Positions 53,131 to 62,308 are shown, counted from the first letter of the stretch. The stretch: 64,000 nucleotides of DNA from Colimorpha_A sp900556615 (GCA_963598415.1 CAVBUH010000029.1:1-64000); one strand, 5' to 3'. Notes: generated by a model from the sequence alone, not told the origin. Numbers and translations are program-made.

Positions 53131-53979
53131 TCAGGATTCCGACATCTTATCCCGCAATATCTTATAAAAATTACGGTCGCAGCCTCGTTTTATTCTGATG
53201 AAATCGGCCGTAAGCCTTGAACTGGTAATTCTTATTATATCACCGGGAGCAAGTTCCTCGGACGTACATCCGTCTACCGTAAGAAAAGCGCCGCTTCTGT
53301 CGCTTGAAATATATTTTAGTTCTGCTACGGCACTGTCCGGTACGATTATAGGACGTGAAGTCAGAGAATGAGGACAGACAGGAAGAAGACAAATTCCACG
53401 AAGCGACGGATCGATAACCGGACCGCCTGCCGACAGTGAATAAGCGGTAGAGCCGGTAGGAGTCGAAAAGATAAAACCGTCAGAACGGTATCTGCCAAGC
53501 GAGCTTCCGTTGCAGAAAAGCTCTGATTCAACAAGTTTCGGTGTCCTTCCGTGAGATATTACAGCGTCGTTGAGAGCAACCGAAACCGTACGACAATTCC
53601 CCGCACGCATATGCTGTACCTCGAGCATCATTCTTTTTTCTATTGAATAATCGGCACTAAAAATTTCGGACAGCAATTTTATGTCGCAAGGTTCAAGCTC
53701 TGCAAGATAGCCTACTCTGCCGAGATTGATTCCGAGAAGCGGAATACCAAGAAGTGCTGCACGATGCGAAGCTCTCATAATAGAACCGTCTCCGCCAAGC
53801 ACAATAATAAAATCGGGAGGAGAACCGTTCAAAGCATGACACACCTTTCCTTCCGCCAAAATCCCGGTTGTTTGCGGAAGACATATTTCGCAGTCATATT
53901 CCGAAAGAACGGCAACAACCTCTTTAGTATATCTGTAATCCCTATCCTTTGAAGGATTCGGAAGTATTTCTATCCTCAT
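53131..53979 (-). CDS. nadK: NAD kinase
   Basis: 282 residues from the ATG at 53979, with GGTAGGGG upstream; a much longer in-frame reading to 54108 overlaps tlyA and has no domain. Motifs: IVLGGDGSIMRASH (GGDG), LLGINLGRVGYLAEL, and TPTGSTAYSLSAGGPVIDP. Phosphorylates NAD to NADP. Start and tlyA stop overlap by four bases (ATGA), so translation is coupled, as in other clostridia. Confidence 0.96.
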   Translation of the reverse strand: MRIEILPNPSKDRDYRYTKEVVAVLSEYDCEICLPQTTGILAEGKVCHALNGSPPDFIIVLGGDGSIMRASHRAALLGIPLLGINLGRVGYLAELEPCDIKLLSEIFSADYSIEKRMMLEVQHMRAGNCRTVSVALNDAVISHGRTPKLVESELFCNGSSLGRYRSDGFIFSTPTGSTAYSLSAGGPVIDPSLRGICLLPVCPHSLTSRPIIVPDSAVAELKYISSDRSGAFLTVDGCTSEELAPGDIIRITSSRLTADFIRIKRGCDRNFYKILRDKMSES

Positions 53980-54728
53980 GGATCCCCTACCTCTTTTCGA
54001 TTGCAGAATGAAAAACACGCAAGATACTCCTGATTGCCATCTCCGCCTGTGATCGGAGACGGAATCGTGCCTCTGCACTGCAATCCGTAGTCTGAAGCAA
54101 TATAACAAACATTTCTTACCGAGTCTATGCGCTTTTTTTCATCGCGGACAATACCGCCCTTCCCGATTCCCGAACGTCCAACTTCAAATTGAGGCTTGAT
54201 CAGGGATATGAAAATGCCGCCGTTTGAAATAATTCGGATAACAGAACTAAACAGCTTAGTCTGTGATATAAAGGAAACATCCATCACAACAAGAGCGCAT
54301 TTCTCACCGATATCCTCTTCAGAAAGATACCTTGCATTGAGGCTCTCAATAGATACAACATGAGGATTCTTTCTCAGCTTTTTATCAAGCTGTGCGGTAC
54401 CGGAATCAATGGCATAGACCTTTTCAGCGCCGTATTGGAGCAAGCAGTCGGTAAAACCTCCGGTAGAAGCGCCGATATCGGCGCATATAAGCCCGACAGG
54501 AGAAACAGCAAAATGCTTAAGAGCCGCTTCAAGCTTTATTCCTCCGCGGCTGACATATCGTCCGGCATCGTCGGGAATACAAATAACATTTTCATTTTCC
54601 GCAAGCTGAAAAGATGATTTGGTAATAATTTTTCCGTTAACCTGTACGGCACCGCTTTTAATCAGTTCCTGCGCCCTGCTTCTGCTTGTGCAGAAACCGT
54701 TCTCCGATAGATATACATCAATTCTCAA
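53976..54728 (-). CDS. tlyA: TlyA-family rRNA 2'-O-methyltransferase
   Basis: 250 residues beginning at TTG 54728, with GGAAAG just upstream. An S4 RNA-binding domain at the N-terminus (MRIDVYLSENGFCTSRSRA) precedes an FtsJ-like methyltransferase (ICADIGASTGGFTDCLLQYG, VVMDVSFISQTKL). The family methylates 16S and/or 23S rRNA at cytidine and affects capreomycin sensitivity; older names call it hemolysin A. Between the EamA gene and nadK. The 235 bases upstream (54729-54963) hold no gene that I can see. Confidence 0.93.
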   Translation of the reverse strand: MRIDVYLSENGFCTSRSRAQELIKSGAVQVNGKIITKSSFQLAENENVICIPDDAGRYVSRGGIKLEAALKHFAVSPVGLICADIGASTGGFTDCLLQYGAEKVYAIDSGTAQLDKKLRKNPHVVSIESLNARYLSEEDIGEKCALVVMDVSFISQTKLFSSVIRIISNGGIFISLIKPQFEVGRSGIGKGGIVRDEKKRIDSVRNVCYIASDYGLQCRGTIPSPITGGDGNQEYLACFSFCNRKEVGDP

Positions 54729-54963
54729 ATGCTTTCCGTCTTTCTTTGCAAGAATAATAAAAATTTTCGTTTTTTCTTCGTTCTGTTTCTTTCATTTCGG
54801 CTTCGTTAACGAAATCTATTCGCAACGCTCAAAACAATTTATTAAATCCAAGCAGCTACTTCAGTTAATAATATTTTTTGATATCATAACCGTACCGATC
54901 CGGTAAACTGCAAAACTCGCGGAGTTTAAAGGATTATACAGCGACCGCGCATAGGAGAAGGGG

Positions 54964-55377
54964 TTACAGCACCATGAAAAGCGTGCCTGTACCTATCAGC
55001 AAACAGCCTACGACGGACTTTGCAGTTAACTTCTCATGTAAAAAAACAAATGCTAAAACCAATGTAAAAACAACGCTGAGTTTATCTATAGGTACCACCT
55101 TTGAGGCTTCTCCGTGCTGCAGGGCGTAGTAATAACATAACCACGAAGCCCCCGTTGCAAGACCTGACAAAATTAAAAAGATCCAACTCTTTTTGCTTAT
55201 ATCTGCAATGCCGCCCTGAGCATTCGTTAAAAATACCATACCCCAAGCCATAATAACCACAACCGCGGTTCTAATTGCCGTTGCAAGATTGGAGTTCACT
55301 CCGTCTATGCCAATTTTAGCAAGTATAGATGTCAGCGCCGCAAATACGGCGGACAAAAGTGCAAAGCAAAACCACAT
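54964..55377 (-). CDS. Single-domain EamA membrane protein (half-size DMT transporter)
   Basis: 137 residues with four to five hydrophobic helices: WFCFALLSAVFAALTSILAK, AIRTAVVVIMAWGMVFLT, SWIFLILSGLATGASWLCYY and VFTLVLAFVFLHEK, then SVVGCLLIGTGTLFMVL. This is one EamA repeat, so it must pair with itself, as small DMT proteins do. Substrate unknown. It separates ispA and tlyA, where many Clostridia place dxs; there is no dxs in this window. On the same strand as its neighbours, with a 55-base gap to ispA and 235 bases to tlyA. Confidence 0.85.
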   Translation of the reverse strand: MWFCFALLSAVFAALTSILAKIGIDGVNSNLATAIRTAVVVIMAWGMVFLTNAQGGIADISKKSWIFLILSGLATGASWLCYYYALQHGEASKVVPIDKLSVVFTLVLAFVFLHEKLTAKSVVGCLLIGTGTLFMVL

Positions 55378-55432
55378 AAAACCAGATCTCCCGAAATAAT
55401 GTTAACATAGAAAAGATAACGCTCAAAAGCAC

Positions 55433-56284
55433 CTATACCGTTCTTGCTGAAAGATAATCGGCAAAATCAGAAAGTACAAGACTCTTATCGAAAGAGACAA
55501 TCTCCTTCTTCGCTTCTTCCGTAAGTCTCAATACCTTCTGATGCGCTTCCGAAGAAGTCATAAAGGAGAGAAACGTGGTTTTATTATCCTCTGTTCCCTC
55601 GTCAAGAACGTCATCTTCGATTTGGAAAGCAAGTCCTATTTTTTCCGCATAGCTTTCTGCCGCTGAATATTCGGGAGTTCCTTTTCCGTACCCTGCAGCA
55701 ATACACCCTAAAAGACAAGCGGTTTTTATCAGACAGCCTGTCTTAAGACGATTCATAAGTAAAAAGACATCTTCTGAAAGTGTCTCCGTTTCACCCATTA
55801 GATCAAGCATCTGACCGCCTGCCATTCCGTCAAATCCCGCATTATGGGAAAGAAGCCGAACCGCTTCAAGATTCTGAGACGGAGAGGCGTATTCATTGGA
55901 TGCTGCGACTCCGAATGAGAAGGTCAGAAGCGAGTCACCGGCAAGAAGTGCCGTCGCCTCTCCGAATTGCTTATGGTTAGTGGGTTTTCCCCGTCTGAAA
56001 TCATCATTATCCATACACGGAAGATCATCATGTATAAGAGAGTATGTGTGTATCATCTCTATCGCACAGGCATAAGGAAGCGCCGCTTCGTCTTTACCCT
56101 GCAGAATACGGCAAAACTCAAGAGTAAGAAACGGTCTGATCCTTTTTCCGCCTGCATACACACTGTATTGCATAGCATCAAGGAGCTTCTGATATTGTCT
56201 ATCCGATACATCAAGATAAGATCGCATAGCTTTCTCAATAAGAGCCGAATTTTCAGTTATTTTCTCCGAAAGGCTTTTCTTCAT
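55433..56284 (-). CDS. ispA: Farnesyl/geranyl diphosphate synthase (polyprenyl synthetase)
   Basis: 283 residues, typical for IspA. First aspartate-rich motif DDLPCMDNDD (about 84-93) with RRGKPTNH after it, second motif as EDDVLDE, and YAGGKRIRP near residue 45 for isopentenyl diphosphate binding. Condenses IPP with DMAPP and GPP to farnesyl diphosphate for undecaprenyl and quinone synthesis. The start overlaps xseB by 32 bases, so the two are read together. Part of the nusB-xseA-xseB-ispA operon. Confidence 0.95.
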   Translation of the reverse strand: MKKSLSEKITENSALIEKAMRSYLDVSDRQYQKLLDAMQYSVYAGGKRIRPFLTLEFCRILQGKDEAALPYACAIEMIHTYSLIHDDLPCMDNDDFRRGKPTNHKQFGEATALLAGDSLLTFSFGVAASNEYASPSQNLEAVRLLSHNAGFDGMAGGQMLDLMGETETLSEDVFLLMNRLKTGCLIKTACLLGCIAAGYGKGTPEYSAAESYAEKIGLAFQIEDDVLDEGTEDNKTTFLSFMTSSEAHQKVLRLTEEAKKEIVSFDKSLVLSDFADYLSARTV

Positions 56285-56486
56285 ATTTTCCGTCCTCTTT
56301 TTTTGTCAGTATGGTTATTTTTTGCTCTGCTTCATCAAGTTTACTGCCGCAAAGCTTAACCAGGTTAACCCCTTCTTCAAAAAGCTCAAGGGACTTATCA
56401 AGCGGTATTTCTCCGTTTTCAAGTAAACGTACAATCTCCTCAAGCCGAGCCAAGGCTTCCTCAAAGCTTGGATTCTTTTTGCTCAT
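56253..56486 (-). CDS. xseB: Exodeoxyribonuclease VII small subunit
   Basis: 77 residues. NPSFEEALARLEEIVRLLENGEIPLDKSLELFEEGVNLVKLC is the helical hairpin diagnostic of XseB. It joins several copies per XseA to degrade single-stranded DNA to oligonucleotides. A 47-base gap to xseA; its 3' end overlaps ispA. Confidence 0.95.
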   Translation of the reverse strand: MSKKNPSFEEALARLEEIVRLLENGEIPLDKSLELFEEGVNLVKLCGSKLDEAEQKITILTKKEDGKYEEKPFGENN

Positions 56487-56533
56487 TATAACAATCGTTC
56501 CTTTCCAAAGCCAGAAATCATATTTTATTCCTT

Positions 56534-57769
56534 TCAGGAAGTCTTTTCGGTTTTCGGTTGCTCATCAATAATTGACGTTACTTCGGCGCCAATAACTCCG
56601 TCAGAAACTCTGAAGGAGAGATGATCACCGTTATCTACATCCTTTATGGACTTAACAAGCTTTCCCTCGTCGTTAAATACCGCCGAATAGCCCTTTGAGA
56701 TTACTTTCAGAGGGCTCAACGCCTGAAGAACCGTGGAAATCCTGATATATTGGTTTTTCTTTTCCCGAACCGAGGCAGAAAGTCCGCGTTCGATATCTCT
56801 TGAAAGAGAAACAAGAAGCACGCGCTTGTCCTCTATATATGCAGTCGGATTTGTAAGCACCCTGCTTTCCGACAAAAGCTTTAATCTCTCTCTGATATGC
56901 TTTATTTCCCTGCTGACAAGATTTTCTATCCTTGCCGTTACATTTCCGAGCTTTCGCTTTAGCTCAACCGCGTCCGGAACCGCAAGTTCTGCGGCGGCAG
57001 AAGGTGTCGGGGCTCTTCGATCTGCTGCAAAATCACAAATCGTATAGTCGGTTTCATGACCGACAGCAGAGATAACAGGAATCGCTGACATTCTTATTTC
57101 TCTTGCAAGCAATTCACTGTTAAATGCCCAAAGATCCTCAATAGATCCCCCGCCCCGTCCGATTATGATGACATCCGCCGAACGCGCGGAATTGAAATAC
57201 CGGATACCCTCGATCAGATTGGATTCTGCACCATCTCCCTGTACGAGAGATGGGAAAAGGATGATTTTAGCAAAAGGAAACCTGCGCGCCGTCACATTGA
57301 TTATATCTCTTACCGCCGCGCCGGTCGGAGAGGTTATCACACCGACCGCAGACGGAATTTTGGGAAGAGCTTTTTTAATACGCTCGTCAAACAGTCCTTC
57401 CGCTTCAAGTCTTCGTCTTAACTGCTCATAAGCAATATAAAGTGCACCGATACCGTCCGGTTCAATCGACGTGACATAAATTTGATAGACACCGTCCCGA
57501 GGAAAAACGGAAACCCTGCCGTGGAGAACAACCTTCATCCCATTTTCAGGTCTGAACTTCAGTTTCACGGCATTTGTCCTGAACATAATTGCCGAAACTC
57601 TTGACTTTTCATCCTTTACCGAAAAATACAAATGTCCGGAGGTATGGAAGGTGAGATTGGATACTTCTCCTCTTACCCAGATGTTTCCAAGCATGGGATT
57701 GGAGTCGATCAGCATTTTCACATAGTCGTTAAGCTGACTTACCGTCAAAATTTTTGTATCGACAGTCAT
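56534..57769 (-). CDS. xseA: Exodeoxyribonuclease VII large subunit
   Basis: 411 residues. N-terminal OB fold (about 5-100, WVRGEVSNLTFHTSGHLYF), nuclease domain (about 120-300) with VGVITSPTGAAVRDI, IIGRGGGSIEDLWAFN and SAVGHETDYTICDFAADRRAPTPSAAAE, then a helical region. Catalyses single-strand exonuclease cleavage in repair. SD GGAGG is seven bases before ATG. It follows the TsaD-like gene by 12 bases. Confidence 0.96.
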   Translation of the reverse strand: MTVDTKILTVSQLNDYVKMLIDSNPMLGNIWVRGEVSNLTFHTSGHLYFSVKDEKSRVSAIMFRTNAVKLKFRPENGMKVVLHGRVSVFPRDGVYQIYVTSIEPDGIGALYIAYEQLRRRLEAEGLFDERIKKALPKIPSAVGVITSPTGAAVRDIINVTARRFPFAKIILFPSLVQGDGAESNLIEGIRYFNSARSADVIIIGRGGGSIEDLWAFNSELLAREIRMSAIPVISAVGHETDYTICDFAADRRAPTPSAAAELAVPDAVELKRKLGNVTARIENLVSREIKHIRERLKLLSESRVLTNPTAYIEDKRVLLVSLSRDIERGLSASVREKKNQYIRISTVLQALSPLKVISKGYSAVFNDEGKLVKSIKDVDNGDHLSFRVSDGVIGAEVTSIIDEQPKTEKTS

Positions 57770-57781
57770 CTATTCCTCCAT

Positions 57782-58699
57782 TCAGATTTCACCGGTAAAT
57801 TTCATCTCGGTAAGCCGAGCGATTCCCGCCGCATTATCACACGAATATTCCGGTTTCGCAAAATAACCACCGTATTTGTCGGATAACGTTTTATTTATAT
57901 ATCGGTTGCTCATAACGCCGCCTGAATAGATCACGGGAAGACCTGAATATACAGAAAGAGCATTCTCTGTCATTTTATCTATTGCAGCGGTTATGAAAGA
58001 TATCACATAGGCGGCAACATATTGTCTGTCTGCACCGCAAAGAAGAAGCTTCTGCACCTTGTTTTCAATACCGGACATGTTGCAGTCAAACCCATTCACG
58101 CAAATTTTTGCGGGCTTGACCGTGTAAACCGCATCACCGGCGAGAATCTCCAATTCCTTTCCGCATGGAAAATGCAAACCGAGCAGAACGCCTGTCCGAT
58201 CAACAACTTTTCCCGCACTGATATCCTTTGTGCCTCCGAGAAGAGATATCTCCATGTTTTTGACATGAAGAAGCTCTGTCGTACCGCCTGAAACGTGAAA
58301 GGCAAGAAACTCGCCGTGAATAAGCGCCTCTTTTTCACACGAATAAAGTGCGGCAGCAATATGTCCCGCCTGATGTGAAAAGCGGTAAAGAGGGATACCG
58401 TTGACAGAAGAAATCGCGGAAGCGGAGGAAATCCCCGCAAGAAAACACGGCATATAGGATCCCGCAACATCTCTCGGATATGCCGATACACCGACAGCAG
58501 AAAAAATATTTTTCCCGAGATTTTCAAAAAGGAGCGGAAGGTTTACCGTATGCGCAAAGACCGCGTCACTCTGACGAAGCCCGCGCTGTCCTTCCTCTAC
58601 CTTAAGCACTGTTTTAAGATTTTGTGTGATTTTTCCTGCATTTGAAACCGCGAGCGAGGTGGTATAATTACTTGTATCAACTCCAAGGAACTGTCCCAT
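57782..58699 (-). CDS. TsaD/Kae1-type paralogue of unknown function (M22-like)
   Basis: 305 residues. ASKHA-type fold: FLGVDTSNYTTSLAVS at the start, FSHQAGHIAAAL with the HxxxH metal pair of TsaD, FHVSGGTTEL, GKVVDRTGVLLGLHFPCGKELE, and PVIYSGGVMSN near the end. It is shorter than TsaD (about 335-340) and diverges in the nucleotide loop region, so it is most likely the clostridial second copy that sits between nusB and xseA, not the tRNA t6A enzyme itself. Function unassigned. 12 bases to xseA and 5 bases from nusB. Confidence 0.75.
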   Translation of the reverse strand: MGQFLGVDTSNYTTSLAVSNAGKITQNLKTVLKVEEGQRGLRQSDAVFAHTVNLPLLFENLGKNIFSAVGVSAYPRDVAGSYMPCFLAGISSASAISSVNGIPLYRFSHQAGHIAAALYSCEKEALIHGEFLAFHVSGGTTELLHVKNMEISLLGGTKDISAGKVVDRTGVLLGLHFPCGKELEILAGDAVYTVKPAKICVNGFDCNMSGIENKVQKLLLCGADRQYVAAYVISFITAAIDKMTENALSVYSGLPVIYSGGVMSNRYINKTLSDKYGGYFAKPEYSCDNAAGIARLTEMKFTGEI

Positions 58700-58704
58700 A
58701 CGGA

Positions 58705-59127
58705 TTATTCCTTGTTTTCGCTTGTTTTCAGACCGAGATTTTCGGCGATACCGTTTAAAATTCCGTTTACAAAAGAAGGCGCTTTTTCATCGTCGTACTT
58801 TTTTGTCATCTCAACTGCTTCGTTTATAGAAACCGAAAAAGGAATATCCTTACAAAATCTCATTTCATAAACGGCAATACGGAGTATGGAAAGAGACACT
58901 TTTGTCATTCGTTCTGTTTTCCAACCAATCGCACGAGAGGAAATTAATCCGTCAACCTCGTTCAAATTATCAATAACCCCGAAATAAATACGCTCAACGT
59001 ACTCATCATATTCAAAATCTCTTATTTCCTCAGCGGTTCTGAAAATATCCGCTGCCTCTTCATCATTTCTGAACTCATGTTCAAAAAGAAGCTCAAACGC
59101 AGTTTCACGCGCCTTTCGTCTATCCAT
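58705..59127 (-). CDS. nusB: Transcription antitermination factor NusB
   Basis: 140 residues from the ATG at 59127; a TTG one codon earlier is a less likely start. All-helical family pattern: RRKARETAFELLFEHEF near the N-terminus, RMTKVSLSILRIAVYEM, DIPFSVSINEAVEMTKKYDDEKAPSFVNGILN. NusB with NusE binds boxA RNA for rRNA antitermination. First gene of the long operon, behind a perfect promoter at 59196-59224. Confidence 0.95.
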   Translation of the reverse strand: MDRRKARETAFELLFEHEFRNDEEAADIFRTAEEIRDFEYDEYVERIYFGVIDNLNEVDGLISSRAIGWKTERMTKVSLSILRIAVYEMRFCKDIPFSVSINEAVEMTKKYDDEKAPSFVNGILNGIAENLGLKTSENKE

Positions 59128-59195
59128 CAACGTTCCATTCCCGGTAAGTTTATCTTTTGAAATATACCGTTATACATAATTTTCTGTATTTATAC

Positions 59196-59224
59196 ATTAT
59201 ATAATTATTTATTCATTTTGTCAA
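59196..59224 (-). promoter_or_regulatory. Consensus sigma-A promoter of the nusB-recN operon
   Basis: Minus strand: TTGACA (59224-59219), 17-base spacer, TATAAT (59201-59196), about 70 bases before nusB. Confidence 0.9.
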
Positions 59225-59291
59225 CCGCATAGAAAGGTTTTTTATTGCATATCTGAAGCTTGGATTGATAAAAACACATTTTAATAAAGTT

Positions 59292-59320
59292 GACAACCCA
59301 ATTAGGGTGTGATATAATGA
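59292..59320 (+). promoter_or_regulatory. Consensus promoter with no sense gene downstream
   Basis: Plus strand: TTGACA (59292-59297), 17-base spacer, TATAAT (59315-59320) with an extended TGA before it. Transcription would start near 59327 and run antisense into the 3' end of the QueG-like gene (59400-60239). Confidence 0.75.
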
Positions 59321-59399
59321 TAAGCGGAAGAAAATTCTTGTCAGTGATTCCAAACAGTAAAAAAGGTTCAACGTCCTGCTACCCAATATAAGCACGTTT

Positions 59400-60239
59400 T
59401 CACAAGCTGTTGTTATCATCCTTTTGGGGGATTGCCCCAATTTCAGATACCGATTCATATATACTTAGATTTCTCAAGATAGTCTTTCTTCCGCGCCAGC
59501 TGTATGCCCTTTCTCCAAATTCTTTTTTGCTCATAGTCCGAATATCCGAAACGCTTATCTGCGGCATGAGATTTTTGAGAAAAAAGCTGATTGGCGTAAT
59601 TGCAGCTTTTTTATTCATCGGACAAGCGGTTCGACAAATATCGCATCCCCAGACTATACCTGTTTTTCTGATCAAATACGCAGTATCAGAATCGATTTCT
59701 CCTTTTTTCTGCGTCATCCCCGAGAGACAGCCGTCCTTTACCGGGCAAGCTCTTGAGCAAGCACCGCAATGGTCGCATAGCTTTATTTCCTGAAGATCAT
59801 AGCAGTCAAAATCCTTGTCAGTGAGTATCTCCCCTATAAAGGTGTAGGCACCGTACTTTTCATTGATAAGCTGAAATTTATCGCCGATAATACCAAGTCC
59901 CGCTTTTGCGGCGGCACCGATTTCACCGATCGGCGAATTGTCCGAAAATCCCCTGAAGTAAAAGCCGGGAAATTCTTCACTGAGCTTCGGAATCATTCTT
60001 TCATATAGTTCCTTGAAATACAAATGATAGTCCCTCGCAATCGCATAGAGCGATACGTTTCGTTCCGGGTACTCACCGGAAAAATACGGAACAGAAATCA
60101 TAATCACGCTGCGCGGTTCTTTCCCCTGCCAGCTCCTGTCAAGCAGTGGTTGGTTGATTACTTTACATTCTTTAAACGGTATTATTCCGGCATATTCAAT
60201 TTTTTCTTCATTTAAAAGTTTTCTTATTACGGTATCCAT
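59400..60239 (-). CDS. QueG-like epoxyqueuosine reductase (short form)
   Basis: 279 residues. DUF1730 domain (about 1-130: SVPYFSGEYPERNVSLYAIARDYH; GIIGDKFQLINEKYGAYTFIGE) and a double 4Fe-4S domain (CDHCGACSRACPVKDGC near 155; CDICRTACPMNKK near 200). QueG reduces epoxyqueuosine to queuosine in tRNA with cobalamin. Full-length QueG is about 350-380 residues; this protein stops soon after the clusters and lacks the C-terminal HEAT-like part, as in many Clostridia homologues. Divergent from the topoisomerase gene with 65 bases between. Confidence 0.8.
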   Translation of the reverse strand: MDTVIRKLLNEEKIEYAGIIPFKECKVINQPLLDRSWQGKEPRSVIMISVPYFSGEYPERNVSLYAIARDYHLYFKELYERMIPKLSEEFPGFYFRGFSDNSPIGEIGAAAKAGLGIIGDKFQLINEKYGAYTFIGEILTDKDFDCYDLQEIKLCDHCGACSRACPVKDGCLSGMTQKKGEIDSDTAYLIRKTGIVWGCDICRTACPMNKKAAITPISFFLKNLMPQISVSDIRTMSKKEFGERAYSWRGRKTILRNLSIYESVSEIGAIPQKDDNNSL

Positions 60240-60304
60240 ATCCGTTATTATATATCATTTTATTATTTTTTGCAACATATTTTTCGGAAGGCATAATCAA
60301 ACTT

Positions 60305-62308
60305 ATGACAAACAGAAAAACAGAAAACGATTACGGAAATCAAAGCATAATTTCCCTCAAAGGTGCAGACAGAGTGCGAAAACGACCGGCAGTCATATTC
60401 GGCTCCGATGGACTTGAGGGCTGTGAACATTCTGCTTTTGAGATTATATCGAACTCGGTAGACGAGGCGCGCGAAGGATTCGGAGATAGAATAAACATAA
60501 CTGTTTTTAACGATCATTCGATAGAAGTTGAGGACTTTGGCCGAGGTGTTCCTCTGGACTGGAATGAGAAAGAAGAACGATATAACTGGGAGCTTGTATA
60601 CTGTGAGCTTTATGCCGGAGGGAAATACAACAACAACAGCGACGCAGCCTCGTATAAATACTCACTCGGTCTGAACGGTCTCGGAGCCTGTGCTACGCAA
60701 TACAGTTCAGAGTACATGAATGTCAAATCCTATAAGGACGGAAAGCTCTTTGAAATCAGCTTCAAAGGCGGGGAACCGATCGGCGAGCTTTCTGTAACCG
60801 AACTGTCTAAAAAAGAGCGCCGTACCGGAACAGTAACAAGATGGCGTCCTGATCTTGAAGTCTTTACCGATATCAGTATTCCCCTTGAATATTATCTGGA
60901 TATGTTAAAAAAACAATCGGTTGTCAATTCCGGAATCACCTTTCATCTTAATTGGGAGACTGAAAACGGTTTTGAGGAATACGATTTTGTTTATAAAAAC
61001 GGAATTATTGATTATGTTACCGAGCTTGCAGAGGGAACCTCTCTCACCGCTCCCGTTTCATGGTCTACCGAAGCAAAGGGACGTGACAGAGAAGATAAGG
61101 AAGACTATACGCTTAAAGCCGATGTTTCTTTCTGTTTTTCCAATACGCTCAATGTTATAGAATATTATCATAATTCAAGCTTTCTTGAGCACGGAGGATC
61201 GCCCGAAAAGGCTGTTAAATCCGCGTTTGTATCAGAAATTGATAAATATATCAAATCTACCGGCAAATATCTGAAAAACGAATCGAAAATCAGTTTTTCA
61301 GATATTGAGGATTGTCTGATCCTCGTTTCCAACAGTTTTTCGACACAAACTTCATACGAAAACCAAACAAAAAAATCTATTACCAATTCGTTTATCGCAG
61401 AAGCGATGACCTCCTTTCTCCGTCACAATCTTGAAATTTATTTCGCGGAAAAACCGCTTGAAGCGGATAAAATCATCGCTCAAGTGCTTGTCAACAAAAG
61501 AAGCCGCGAGAAGGCGGAGATAACCCGTCTTGACATAAAGAAGAAGCTGAGCGGTTCTATGGACGTTGCAAATCGCGTAGATAAATTTGTCAATTGCCGT
61601 TCTAAGGATCCTGAGATAAGAGAACTGTATATTGTAGAGGGAAACTCCGCGCTCGGTTCCTGTAAGCTGGGACGCGCGGCAGAATTTCAAGCGATTATTC
61701 CGGTAAGAGGAAAAACACTTAACTGTCTTAAAGCTCCGTATGATAAAATTTTCAAAAGTGATATCATCACAGATTTGCTCAAGGTTATCGGATGCGGAGT
61801 AGAAATCAAAGGAAAGGTCAAAGGCGATATCGTTCCCTTCTCTCTTGAATCGCTGCGGTGGAACAAAATTATCATCTGTACCGATGCGGATAAGGACGGC
61901 TTTCAAATCAGAACACTGATTCTGACTCTTTTCTACCGTTTGCTACCGACTCTTATAAAAATCGGGAAAATATATATTGCTGAGTCGCCTTTATATGAAA
62001 TCAATTCTAAAGATAATACCTACTTCGCTTACAATGAATCTGAAAAAATAAAAATTCTTTCAGAGATAGGCAACGCAAAATATACGATTCAACGGTCAAA
62101 GGGACTCGGTGAAAATGAACCCGATATGATGTGGCAAACTACTATGAATCCCGCAACCCGCCGCCTTATACGGGTTTCCGAAACCGACGCGGCGCAAACT
62201 GCATTTATATTCGATACCTTACTTGGCGATGATCTTCAGGCAAGAAAAGATTTTATTACCCAAAACGGTTATAAATATCTTTCCGACCTTGATTATGATG
62301 ACGATTAA
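60305..62308 (+). CDS. GyrB/ParE-like type IIA topoisomerase subunit B
   Basis: 667 residues, about the size of GyrB/ParE. GHKL ATPase: ADRVRKRPAVIFGSDGLEG, EIISNSVDEAREGFGDRINI, VEDFGRGVPLDWN, and GLNGLGACATQYSS. Toprim domain: EGNSALGSCKLGRAAEFQAIIPVRG (typical EGDSAGGS changed to EGNSALGS, with the metal Glu kept) and ICTDADKDGFQIRTL (DxD kept). It passes DNA duplexes with an A subunit. The next gene is addB, so no A subunit follows. SD GGAAGG is 13 bases from ATG. I read it as a clostridial ParE-like paralogue; the main GyrB is expected elsewhere. Confidence 0.85.
   Translation: MTNRKTENDYGNQSIISLKGADRVRKRPAVIFGSDGLEGCEHSAFEIISNSVDEAREGFGDRINITVFNDHSIEVEDFGRGVPLDWNEKEERYNWELVYCELYAGGKYNNNSDAASYKYSLGLNGLGACATQYSSEYMNVKSYKDGKLFEISFKGGEPIGELSVTELSKKERRTGTVTRWRPDLEVFTDISIPLEYYLDMLKKQSVVNSGITFHLNWETENGFEEYDFVYKNGIIDYVTELAEGTSLTAPVSWSTEAKGRDREDKEDYTLKADVSFCFSNTLNVIEYYHNSSFLEHGGSPEKAVKSAFVSEIDKYIKSTGKYLKNESKISFSDIEDCLILVSNSFSTQTSYENQTKKSITNSFIAEAMTSFLRHNLEIYFAEKPLEADKIIAQVLVNKRSREKAEITRLDIKKKLSGSMDVANRVDKFVNCRSKDPEIRELYIVEGNSALGSCKLGRAAEFQAIIPVRGKTLNCLKAPYDKIFKSDIITDLLKVIGCGVEIKGKVKGDIVPFSLESLRWNKIIICTDADKDGFQIRTLILTLFYRLLPTLIKIGKIYIAESPLYEINSKDNTYFAYNESEKIKILSEIGNAKYTIQRSKGLGENEPDMMWQTTMNPATRRLIRVSETDAAQTAFIFDTLLGDDLQARKDFITQNGYKYLSDLDYDDD

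Noticed and set aside
54619..54906. 95-codon plus-strand frame over the tlyA start
   Set aside because: Antisense shadow of tlyA with low-complexity content and no SD.
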